64,000 nucleotides of DNA from assembly GCA_916613615.1 (NCBI GenBank), contig OU744723.1, positions 26,558,710 to 26,622,709 of the forward strand. The letters are read 5' to 3'. The notes beneath the pieces were generated by a model that was not told where the DNA came from, searched no databases, and saw nothing but the letters and a program-made list of their open reading frames with translations. Both the position numbers and the translations under genes were made by a program. This document shows positions 22,033-29,838 of this stretch, piece by piece. The number at the start of each line of letters is the position of its first letter. The stretch's first letter is position 1. This DNA is from Steromphala cineraria. Taxonomy: Eukaryota > Mollusca > Gastropoda > Trochida > Trochidae.

Positions 22033-22322
22033 TGATATATGCAAATGAATAGAGCAATGACTCTGACAGTGAATTGACAAAATATATTTCCTCCTTATAA
22101 ATGCCTTTTATTGCCGTTTGAGCTGTTTTGTCAGAACTCAAAAGTTTTGAAATTGAAAAAATCTTAAAATACGATGATTTTAAAAACTAAAAACATTTTA
22201 GATGGTCTTTGGTGGGATCGCGCATATGCAAATGAACAGTGTAATGGCTGCGACAGTGAATTGACAAAATACATTTCCTCCTTATAAATGCCTTTAGATA
22301 CCGTTTAACTCCAAAGTTTTAA
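22033..22322 (+). promoter_or_regulatory. duplicated octamer + TATA module
   Basis: Two copies about 187 bp apart. Each has the octamer ATGCAAAT (22039-22046; 22226-22233), then TGACAGTGAATTGACAAAAT or its near copy within the interval, then CCTCCTTATAAATGCC with TATAAAT at 22096-22102 and 22283-22289. The octamer-to-TATA distance is exactly 57 bp in both. ATGCAAAT is the classical POU/Oct site. Promoter function is inferred from motif order only, and no transcript start or product is visible downstream. Confidence 0.4.
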
Positions 22323-23321
22323 CTTTCAAAATACTATTAAAAAACGATTATTTTCTAGTTAAAACATTTAAACGTGTCTTTGACGGATTCGAACACACGT
22401 TATCTACACTAGTCTATTTCACTTAGGGGCAAGAGTTGCTTCCCTTCTGCTAAGTTGCAATGGCAGCTCGCGTTGAAACAACGAACATTAAAGGCCGCGC
22501 TTTTACTCCCATGGGAGTAAATTCTTATCTCGGTCATCACATTTTTAGTGTAGGGGAGAGTGAAACGGAATCCTGTTAAACATCTGTGTTTATGTGGTAC
22601 ATGTGTGTCGTGTGTCACTATCTCAACATGGCATGAAGATGTAATCTGATAGTCTACAGGCCCCAGATAATTTGTATGTTTCGTATGATGAGGTTATATT
22701 TCCGTTAGAAAACAATCATATTGTTCAATAACAGTGAGGTATATTATTGATATATATGTCTCATTTCATGAAAATAAATAAGAAGGTCTGTGCATTAGTA
22801 AATTCTTTATTGGGTGGAATTTGTGTCTTATCTTATTTGTCATTCATTATTTAACAATTACTTAAGATTTTGCTTCTTTTGGCATATACATATATACACA
22901 TGTAAGATATACCTATACAATCAAAATATATCCAATCATAAATCAATATATACAATCACAATATACTCATGTTTAGGCACCTTATTTCATTTATTTTCAA
23001 TTTTAATAATTCTGGAAATTTGATGAGAACGCTTATGAAGGTTTCTAGTTCCATGTACCACACTTGGATATTTGTCAGGTTCTAATAGTACACACATTAC
23101 AACTTGTATTAACATTATGATGACAGGATCTAAGAACATACTAGTGTAAGGGTTCAAACAATTCCGACTCTCTTTAAGAACAATTCAATACAACATGAGA
23201 AAGTTATTTTGCCCAATATTATCTAGAAATACAATCACATTATATGATTTGATTTTAAACATCTGCAATGAAAACATAAATTAAGAAAATTACATGAACT
23301 ATCCATTTCGCGCATACCTGT
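22323..23321. other. intergenic / 3' flank of transposase-like gene
   Basis: AT-rich. Candidate minus-strand poly(A) hexamers (TTTATT on +) at 22990-22995 and 22806-22811 could end the transcript of the gene at 23322. At 22385-22480 the minus strand shows an A-box-like TAGCAGAAGGG and a B-box-like GTTCGAATC, but no cloverleaf can be drawn. Confidence 0.35.
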
Positions 23322-25010
23322 CTATTCAAAGAATTTTCCGATGAATCTATTCCAGATTAGTCCTTGATAGCTGTAGGTTGGTTTTACTAAATGTTTTTTG
23401 CCAGCTGTGTTTCTGTGCTGGTGTAACTGTGGCGCGAGTCTGCGGGCAGGTGGGATCCACTCACTAGTTGATTCTCTGTTCACATTCTCATTCCAGTACA
23501 GCACAGCCAGGTGACTTCTCCTGAAATATTCTGTCCTTCCAAATGATATCCTCTTATTGTGAAAAACATTCATGACATTATTAAAAGACTCCACGTAAGA
23601 AGTGTCAGTTGCAAACAAAAAATCTTTAGGCTTCTTATATATCAGACAATTTTGAAGGGCATTCAACAACATTTTTTCAGCTTTTTCATCAGTGATGATT
23701 ATTTTGGATGGTTCATAATTCTCCACACTTCTACATCTTGATGAAGGATCGCATTGTTCATGTCTATTGCCAAAATGATTGACAATATTGTCAAGTGAAG
23801 ATCTAAATTTGAGTTCATTTCCCTGTGAATTTCTCAGTGAATGATGAATATGAGTTCTCACAGAGGATATCTTGTCGCTAAGCTCTTCATGCCATGTGAC
23901 TCCATGTCTGTGTTGTGAACCTCTTGTGATTTTTTTCATTTCCTTTTCTACTGACTTCAAGGCATGCCACGTATCATTTTGATTGATAGTCAGTGGTTGT
24001 TCACACCGAATATACTTATTGACTGACATGTTCCTGTCGTGTGCATGCATCCTTACATACACAGGTCCATCAGGATGAGTTTCAAGGTAGGAATAGATGC
24101 GTACAGTTCCCAAACGCTCATGACGCTGAGACACAGGATCATCTTCCTTACTGACAATCTCGTCAATCAGGACTTTATGAGTGTTGCTGCCAATACAAAC
24201 AACATCAGTGTGTTGGGAATTCTTCCTCCATCCATGCCTTGCATCTGTCATGATGTCAATTCCGGTGGCTTCCTCATTCTCAGATTGTAAAGCCGTGATC
24301 CCGATCTCCTCCCTCAATGCATCACTGCAGCTTTCTCTGTATTCTTCTTTCACACAGTTGCTGTACAGGTGATCTACTCCTTGCATGTTGGTATTTAAGT
24401 AAGAATAGGACAGATAATCCAAATTGGCTGCTTGACACATCCTTTCATACTGAATTTTTAACATTCCACTGCAAAAGTATCCATGTGCCATTCTGTAGTT
24501 TACTAGAAACTTTTGGTTGGGAAGATAAGGTGATGAGGCCCAAGGGTGGAGTACACAGTTGCAACTTTTACACCTGACATCAACCACCACAACATGTCCT
24601 CGGCTGTACTTCTTCACTGTTGTATAGGAAGCGTTGTTACAGGTCCTGGTGTGGTCGGCTATCATATTAGATAGTGTCTCTACAGATTGTATTGCAGTCA
24701 CAAAGATACACTGGTCAACATTCTCTCTGTCAGTTGAGCAGTATGCTGGTGTTAGCTCTGGGCGATCCACTGCATCATCATTTTCCACCTTGTGGGATGC
24801 GATGAAGAAATCAAGAATCTTCTCCATAACGTCCACATTATTAACCTGAAGATTTGCTTTACCTTCAGATAGTATGTCCTTTACTTGGCCCATCTTTCTC
24901 TTTATTCCTTCCTTCACCTCCGCTCCGCATTGGAACTCAATATTAAATCTCTCCTGTCTGCCAGATTTTCTTGAATTGGTGTTATACAACGCTTTTTTTT
25001 CGGGGTTCAT
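23322..25010 (-). CDS. Kolobok-like DDE transposase-derived protein, 562 aa
   Basis: A single uninterrupted 562-codon frame starting at ATG 25008-25010, the longest intact non-repetitive ORF in the window. Residues 1-90 are charged and helical. Residues 120-185 hold a zinc-like cluster (H120, C124, C147, C150, C152, H155) followed by NQKFLVNYRMAHGYFCSG. A RNase H-like DDE core follows: MTDARHGW (D256), HAHDR (D325), then NDTWHALKSVEKEMKK (residues 345-360), the helical IHHSLRN and LDNIVNHFGNRHE, and the acidic SYVESFNNVMNVFHNKR (E474) with LAVLYWNENVNR. This motif order (HDR; WH-x-KS-x-K; NH; LE/VES...KR...LA-x-L-x-x-N-x-N-x-x-R) is that of Kolobok-type transposases; assignment is from memory of the family, not a search. 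The intact frame suggests recent activity or domestication. It is transcribed divergently from the gene at 25326. Confidence 0.7.
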   Translation of the reverse strand: MNPEKKALYNTNSRKSGRQERFNIEFQCGAEVKEGIKRKMGQVKDILSEGKANLQVNNVDVMEKILDFFIASHKVENDDAVDRPELTPAYCSTDRENVDQCIFVTAIQSVETLSNMIADHTRTCNNASYTTVKKYSRGHVVVVDVRCKSCNCVLHPWASSPYLPNQKFLVNYRMAHGYFCSGMLKIQYERMCQAANLDYLSYSYLNTNMQGVDHLYSNCVKEEYRESCSDALREEIGITALQSENEEATGIDIMTDARHGWRKNSQHTDVVCIGSNTHKVLIDEIVSKEDDPVSQRHERLGTVRIYSYLETHPDGPVYVRMHAHDRNMSVNKYIRCEQPLTINQNDTWHALKSVEKEMKKITRGSQHRHGVTWHEELSDKISSVRTHIHHSLRNSQGNELKFRSSLDNIVNHFGNRHEQCDPSSRCRSVENYEPSKIIITDEKAEKMLLNALQNCLIYKKPKDFLFATDTSYVESFNNVMNVFHNKRISFGRTEYFRRSHLAVLYWNENVNRESTSEWIPPARRLAPQLHQHRNTAGKKHLVKPTYSYQGLIWNRFIGKFFE

Positions 25011-25325
25011 GATTGACTGGTTGCAAATGATTTTGCCTCTATGTCCTGGGGAAGTTGAAAACTAACTGACTGAGAAGCAAGATAGTGATAATCTGTCATG
25101 ACCATAACAGGAAATACATTCAAGTAAATGGCACATTTTCTGTGTCAAGATAGTGAAGATTCATTGAAATGATGGGGTATAAATGGTTTGGCACTAATTA
25201 CTGTTTTTCTCTTTTAGATTTTTATCCAATTCCTTCAGAAGGTCATTATGGGCCATAAAAGGGTCACGTATGTGACCAAATGGTTTGAGTGAAAGTATTT
25301 TCTTCATTTCTCAAAAAGCTGCGAA
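25011..25325. promoter_or_regulatory. shared divergent promoter region
   Basis: 315 bp between the start codons of two head-to-head genes. A TATAAA (25178-25183) is oriented toward the + gene, 143 bp before its ATG. A strong acceptor-like tract CTGTTTTTCTCTTTTAG ends at 25217, so the + gene may have a 5' UTR intron. No clear TATA is visible for the minus gene. Confidence 0.4.
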
Positions 25326-25898
25326 ATGGAAAACTGTCATGTTCTTTGTCTGTTAGTTACCCAGGAAATGGAGGATGTTATACAGGGTATATTCACACAT
25401 CATGGTTGGGAAATGATGAGAGCTACACATGATGATCATGCAGTTGGTAATGATCATCTAAATGAGGATGACACCGCTGCAGCTGATGGCGAGGAGCAAG
25501 CTGTGGGGGCTGAAGCCCTCCCTCCCCCCGCCCCCATTGCTGCTGATCAGGGTGGAAACGACGAATGTGCTCAGTGCTTTTGTAATCCGTGTATAACAAG
25601 TGAAATCTACAGACAATCGTGGATGCCTGTTCAAAATGCTATACCATGCATTCAAAACAGACATTTTAGAAAGGAACTCTATAAAAGGTTTTGGACTCTT
25701 TTGAGGAATAGGAATGTTTGGAGTGATCCACGTTATGTAGAGAGAAAAGCTGCCGCTTTAGGTCAAGATCGCCGTATGAGATATTACAGGTGGCATAGAA
25801 GGGATGTTATGCCAAACTGTGTTTTAGGAAGAGTAAGAAGATGGATGCCGAAAACCGAACAAGAATCTTATGTTGGACATATGTGGGAAAATATGTGA
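25326..25898 (+). CDS. small CxxCxCxxC protein divergent to transposase-like gene
   Basis: A 190-codon frame, ATG 25326 to TGA 25896-25898. Residues 1-80 are acidic and low complexity (EDDTAAADGEEQ, ALPPPAPIAAD). A compact zinc-like motif C81-x2-C84-x-C86-x2-C89 follows, then a basic domain (residues 110-190): RKELYKRFWTLLRN, VWSDPRYVERKAAALGQDRR, and a closing RDVMPNCVLGRVRRWMP with SYVGHMW. The closing pattern (R-[DE]-x-MP-x-C-V-x3-VR...Y-x-GH-x-W) resembles a short domain I associate with uncharacterised invertebrate proteins, some labelled P2X7-C-terminal-like; this is a recollection, not a search. Function is unknown. Basic charge plus Cys cluster and the head-to-head position with a transposase-like gene suggest a DNA-binding partner or accessory protein. 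Confidence 0.6.
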   Translation: MENCHVLCLLVTQEMEDVIQGIFTHHGWEMMRATHDDHAVGNDHLNEDDTAAADGEEQAVGAEALPPPAPIAADQGGNDECAQCFCNPCITSEIYRQSWMPVQNAIPCIQNRHFRKELYKRFWTLLRNRNVWSDPRYVERKAAALGQDRRMRYYRWHRRDVMPNCVLGRVRRWMPKTEQESYVGHMWENM

Positions 25899-26741
25899 CA
25901 ATGGATTTAGAATCTGCAACTTTTGATTACTTTGCATTTGAAATTGTAACTTAAGGATTGTGTAACAGGTGTGAGTATGTGAATACATGTTCAGGTTCAA
26001 CCTTATTTTCATAGAGAAAAACACTGAACAGTAATAACATGTAATAATTACTCTTCAAAGTATATATATAGTTCATACATGTGTAATGATCATGTGAATG
26101 AGTTAATAAGTCAATGTTAATGAGTTTATTTGTTCGACTCTGAATGCTACACCAGTTAATAAAACTATATAATCATTCTACCCTAACAAGACTGTTTGTC
26201 ATATATCACCGTAAGCACTTGTGCAGGACAGATGGAATGGTCTCTGATAACATCTGGCTACATTCTTCTACTCTGCCCAGTCGAGTGTACATTCTCAGGC
26301 GCTACCGGCCACCCCTCACAAGTTTGAAATGTGTACTCTTCCAACGTCAACAATTTTAAAACAGAAATCATTTTTCGAATTTATAATTGAAATATCTTTT
26401 AAAAGAAGCAATTTTAAATCAATGTGTTAACGCATTTCAAATCTCTATTATCTCATTGAAAAATGTAACTGAAATTGGCCCAAACTGTTTGCTAGAATAG
26501 CAGATATATAAAAAAGAGTGAGCCAGATGTTAGTCGTTTAGAGAGACTTCAAATCAAAACGTTACTGCCATGTTTCGGAGAGGTCCACTATTTATAGGTG
26601 AGGGCGGTCTTTAACGGAGAGCTAATCCTGAATCTTGAAGATAGGCTGAACAGTCTCTAATCCAAACTAAACAAGCCTAGAGTAAAGAACACTGAAGAAC
26701 GGTAATGAAGACTGTTTAAACATGAATATTGAACCGCCGTT
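25899..26741. other. 3' flank and intergenic region
   Basis: A poly(A) signal AATAAA at 26158-26163 lies 260 nt after the stop of the 190-codon gene. The frame at 26144-26359 (ending VLFQRQQF) has no recognisable domain. No inverted repeat matching the 22.3-23.3 kb flank was found, so transposon ends for the gene pair are not seen here. Confidence 0.4.
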
Positions 26742-26835
26742 GGTACCCATGGGGCCCCGCTGGCAGATACCCCTCACTGTACTAAAATATAGCCTATAGG
26801 TAGGGGTATCTGCCAGCGGGCCCCATGTTGGTACC
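26742..26835. repeat. palindrome at left edge of the 3-kb tandem array
   Basis: GGTACCCATGGGGCCCCGCTGG...GATACCCC at 26742-26774 is repeated inverted as GGGGTATCTGCCAGCGGGCC...GGTACC ending at 26835, with a 27-bp spacer. The first array unit begins inside the right arm (26818). Confidence 0.8.
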
Positions 26836-27198
26836 TTGGAGTAAAATTGTTCGGTCGGTTCATTTAACTTACGATGGCAGTGTTTTTGCACTGCTAAATA
26901 ATACATATGGCTACAGAACCATACAGTTTTGTTGTTTTTTCTTACGGTTATGTCTATGCCTTGTAGGCCTATCTTTTATATTTTCCTGTCTCTCCCTGTT
27001 ACCACAAGTGTTCAAGACATTATAATTAACGCTTGTGACTTCATCGAAATATTCGAATAGAAGTTCCGACCTTAACCTTTGATATTTGCATCTCTATCCG
27101 TACATGTATATGACCCCAACATATATCAAAAATATCCGTTGGCTTTATTATGCCGATAACACTATCCATTGTATGATAAACGGGGTGATTTAGTTATG

Positions 27199-27338
27199 GA
27201 TAACACACGCATACGAGGGTGTTATAGCAAACAGAGGCCTTTGCCCTAGGGACGACCCGAGTGCGCGTCAGCGCACGAGGGTCGTCCCGTAGGCAAAGGC
27301 CTCTGTTTGCTATAACACCCGAGGATGTGTGTGTTATC
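27199..27338. repeat. 140-bp near-perfect palindrome (in each 3-kb unit)
   Basis: The arms run GATAACACACGCATACGAGG ... GACGACCC and their inverse GGGTCGTCCC ... GTGTGTGTTATC. The tip is GTGCGC-GTCA-GCGCAC, a 4-nt loop. Stem length is about 65 bp. Copies at 30220-30359 and 33241-33380. Confidence 0.9.
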
Positions 27339-27459
27339 TATCTTATATACCGAATTAATCACTTATTTAACTTAAAAGCAAAAAAAATCAACAAATTAAT
27401 TTCATTAAATTTGAGGAGAGCAGAATAGACGTCAATAGTCAATAACCTATTACTAACCA

Positions 27460-27531
27460 ATCCCCTGTGGCCTAGTGGTACAGTCTTGGACTACAGTTTG
27501 AAAGGTTGAGGGTTCGAATCCCTAATGTTCT
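27460..27531 (+). repeat. tRNA-like module 1 (copies at 30481 and 33502)
   Basis: TGGCCTAGTGG fits the Pol III A box, and GGGTTCGAATCCC is a perfect B-box/T-arm, about 45 bp apart, with TTGGACTACAG between (anticodon-arm-like). The T stem forms 4 of 5 pairs. The acceptor stem does not pair, so it is not a normal tRNA gene; SINE-type tRNA head is more likely. Confidence 0.6.
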
Positions 27532-27717
27532 ACTTTTTTACATTTTACATTTAGAAATTTTTCTTGAACGCTATAGCTAGAGGATGAGGTTGTTGCAAAT
27601 TTCATATATCGAAAATAAATCACATTTCTAACATTTAAGGTGAACAGTGAAAATAAACTTTTAAAGTTCGAGGAGAGCAGAATAGATATCAACAGTCAAT
27701 CCCTTCACACTTACCAA

Positions 27718-27788
27718 TCCTTTGTTGTCTAGTGGTATAATCTTGGACTACGAAGTGAGTGTCTCTGTGTTCGAATCCCCCATTTTCT
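27718..27788 (+). repeat. tRNA-like module 2 (copies at 30739 and 33761)
   Basis: A box TTGTCTAGTGG and B box TGTTCGAATCCCC with TTGGACTACGA between. It is more degraded than modules 1 and 3, and the T stem is poor. Same position in the ~260-bp subrepeat as module 1. Confidence 0.5.
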
Positions 27789-27980
27789 GCCACGAAATGT
27801 TTTATCTTGGACATTTTGCCAGAACGCTATAGCATAAGCATATAAAGGGCGTTATTAATTTTTGTTACAGAGATACACCACATCTCTGACGTATAAAGTG
27901 TACAGTAGAGCGCAATTTAATATCATCAAGTTCTAGGAGAGCAGCAAAGACCTCACAAAACAATTCCTTCATATTCACCA

Positions 27981-28053
27981 ATCCTTTGTGGTCTAATGGT
28001 ATAAGTCTTGGGCTACAGAGCGAAGGGTTGTGGGTTCGAATCCCGCGGTTTCG
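27981..28053 (+). repeat. tRNA-like module 3 (copies at 31002 and 34024)
   Basis: A box TGGTCTAATGG and a strong T arm GTGGG-TTCGAAT-CCCGC with five pairs (one G-T). The segment TTGGGCTACAGAGCG sits where the anticodon arm would be, but its stem mispairs and no 7-bp acceptor stem is present. It is the best preserved of the three, still not a canonical tRNA. Confidence 0.55.
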
Positions 28054-28936
28054 CTTCTGAAACTTTTTGAGATCGATTACCTTACCGGTCTTTGAAATTA
28101 TGAGGTGCGAAATGGAGGACCTCATAACAAATAATAACCTCCTTGGATGTTATTATTTCGTATAAGGCCCTCCCAGCAGGGTGTTATACAGTGCAAGGCC
28201 CTCCCGGCGGGGTATTATACAGTCTAAGGCCCTCTCAATTCCATTCCGACGGATGTTCTCCCGAACAAAAACTCGCTTCAAATAGTGTTAAATGGGCCTT
28301 GAGGTATATAATTGTAGATAACGGCATATACTTAACTGATATGTAAGTCAAGAAATCTAGCTTTAATATCGCCATGTTTCTGCATTTATATACATGTTAC
28401 AATACGTGCAGTACAACTGGATCACGCTTCTTTTGATTCCTTGTAAACTTTTTTGTAAACATATTTCCGAGTGTTGTTTTCTTAAACAAATAAATTACAT
28501 GAACAAATAATTATAGTATACTTGACGACCTCGAAACGCCGGTAATTATATCTGTTTGACACCGGAGAGCACTCCATTTTCCCAATCTCCTTGAACCATG
28601 GATTTTTTTTTTGTGTGCTGAACGTGAAATTTTAAGAGTTGCTGAGCAACATGGCGTACATGAAGTCTGTACATCACAAGATGAAATAGACAACGTCCGT
28701 GCAGCCACTTGTTTTCTTTGACTAGTGACGGAATTTTTAATTCGTTTAATCATTTGCCACCAAAATAAATTTGGGTGACGTTCATTAAAACTTTTTATCA
28801 AAATAATTCATATATATTTCAGTTCAATGTGGCATTTGTATGAGGGTAGCTTTGGAAAAGAATAAAAACAGAAATTGGCTTGGAAAAGTCACACAGACAA
28901 TTTCGCCAGTATAATATCCAACATTCTCTCCCCACA

Positions 28937-29838
28937 GAGGTAGCTCAGTCATACCCGAGTTAGCTCAGTCATAACCATCTCGCTTCTCTGTTGATAATTG
29001 CTTGAACATTGAATAGTAAAAGGCATATATTACAAAAGGACAAACCGATCATTTCTTAGACAGTACATGATTTCGCCTTTTTAAGAAAAATTTGCACGTT
29101 TTGTCAGTTAAATGTACAACTTTGGCATTTGACTTAATAAAACCAATTTCTGTTAATCTGTAAAATGATTTCAGTTATGGCATACTAAATTACAATGATT
29201 AAAAGGTCTAAACGTAATGCATTATATAGAATAAAACGTGCCATTCATTCTCAACTGAGTGTGTACAGTTAAAACATATCCTCTCATCAATAGGTGTTTT
29301 GGTGTATCTTCCGGTTTTAATTCGTACATATGCAACGCTACAACGAAACTTTCCATAGGCCTTTCTGTCATTTCAGGTTCAGGTATCTGTTAAAAAGGTT
29401 TCCGTATTGAATGTTGAGGTCTATAAAAGCGAAGGATTTACTTCTCTGTCTTGAAAATTCCGATTTCCAGCTTTCTAACATCTGTCCTTGATTCTACCTC
29501 CGTAAATGAATGCGTCATGAAAGGTTTTGTCCGGTGGTATGGTGAAGGTCAATTATTGCATGTTTACAGCCAGTCTGTTTGAGAGATGCTTACATGCTTG
29601 GCTCGAAAGAGGCCGTTTAAAGAGACACAGAGTATGTTAATAGGATCACATATGTCAAATTTTGAAATCGATGTTATTACATTGGGAACCACCAACTGTT
29701 ACTGAAAATAACAAGTTAAAGGTTAATCAGTACATAAGAGCGAAAATACGGCCATTCAAAGTCGGGATTTTGATCGAAAACCGGACAATGTGGCTCGAGT
29801 GGCCCGCGCAAATTCGCCAAACGTAATTTTGAAACCTT
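28937..29838 (+). other. right part of 3-kb unit 1, no gene
   Basis: Contains a doubled AGCTCAGTCATA word at 28942-28977 (AGGTAGCTCAGTCATACCCGAGTTAGCTCAGTCATAACC). From about 29616 it holds the left-end segment of the dispersed inverted-repeat family (GACACAGAGTATG ... ACGTAATTTTGAAACCTT). Confidence 0.5.

Larger units (their letters stand above)
26818..29838 (+). repeat. 3,021-bp tandem unit, copy 1
   Basis: Starts at GGGCCCCATGTTGG and ends ...TTTTGAAACCTT. Contents in order: an unidentified AT-rich part, the 140-bp palindrome (27199-27338), three ~260-bp subrepeats with tRNA-like modules (from 27413, 27670, 27934), a trio of 31-bp repeats AAGGCCCTCCC (28164, 28195, 28226), more AT-rich sequence, and the left end of a dispersed inverted-repeat family. 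Small open frames (for example 28143-28346 +, 28511-28801 -) recur in every copy and show no domain. They are not called as genes. Confidence 0.95.

Noticed and set aside
22385..22480. tRNA-like sequence on the minus strand
   Set aside because: A-box-like and B-box-like words exist but the T stem and acceptor stem do not pair.
27460..28053. Functional tRNA genes
   Set aside because: A and B boxes are present but acceptor and anticodon stems do not pair; kept as tRNA-like modules only.
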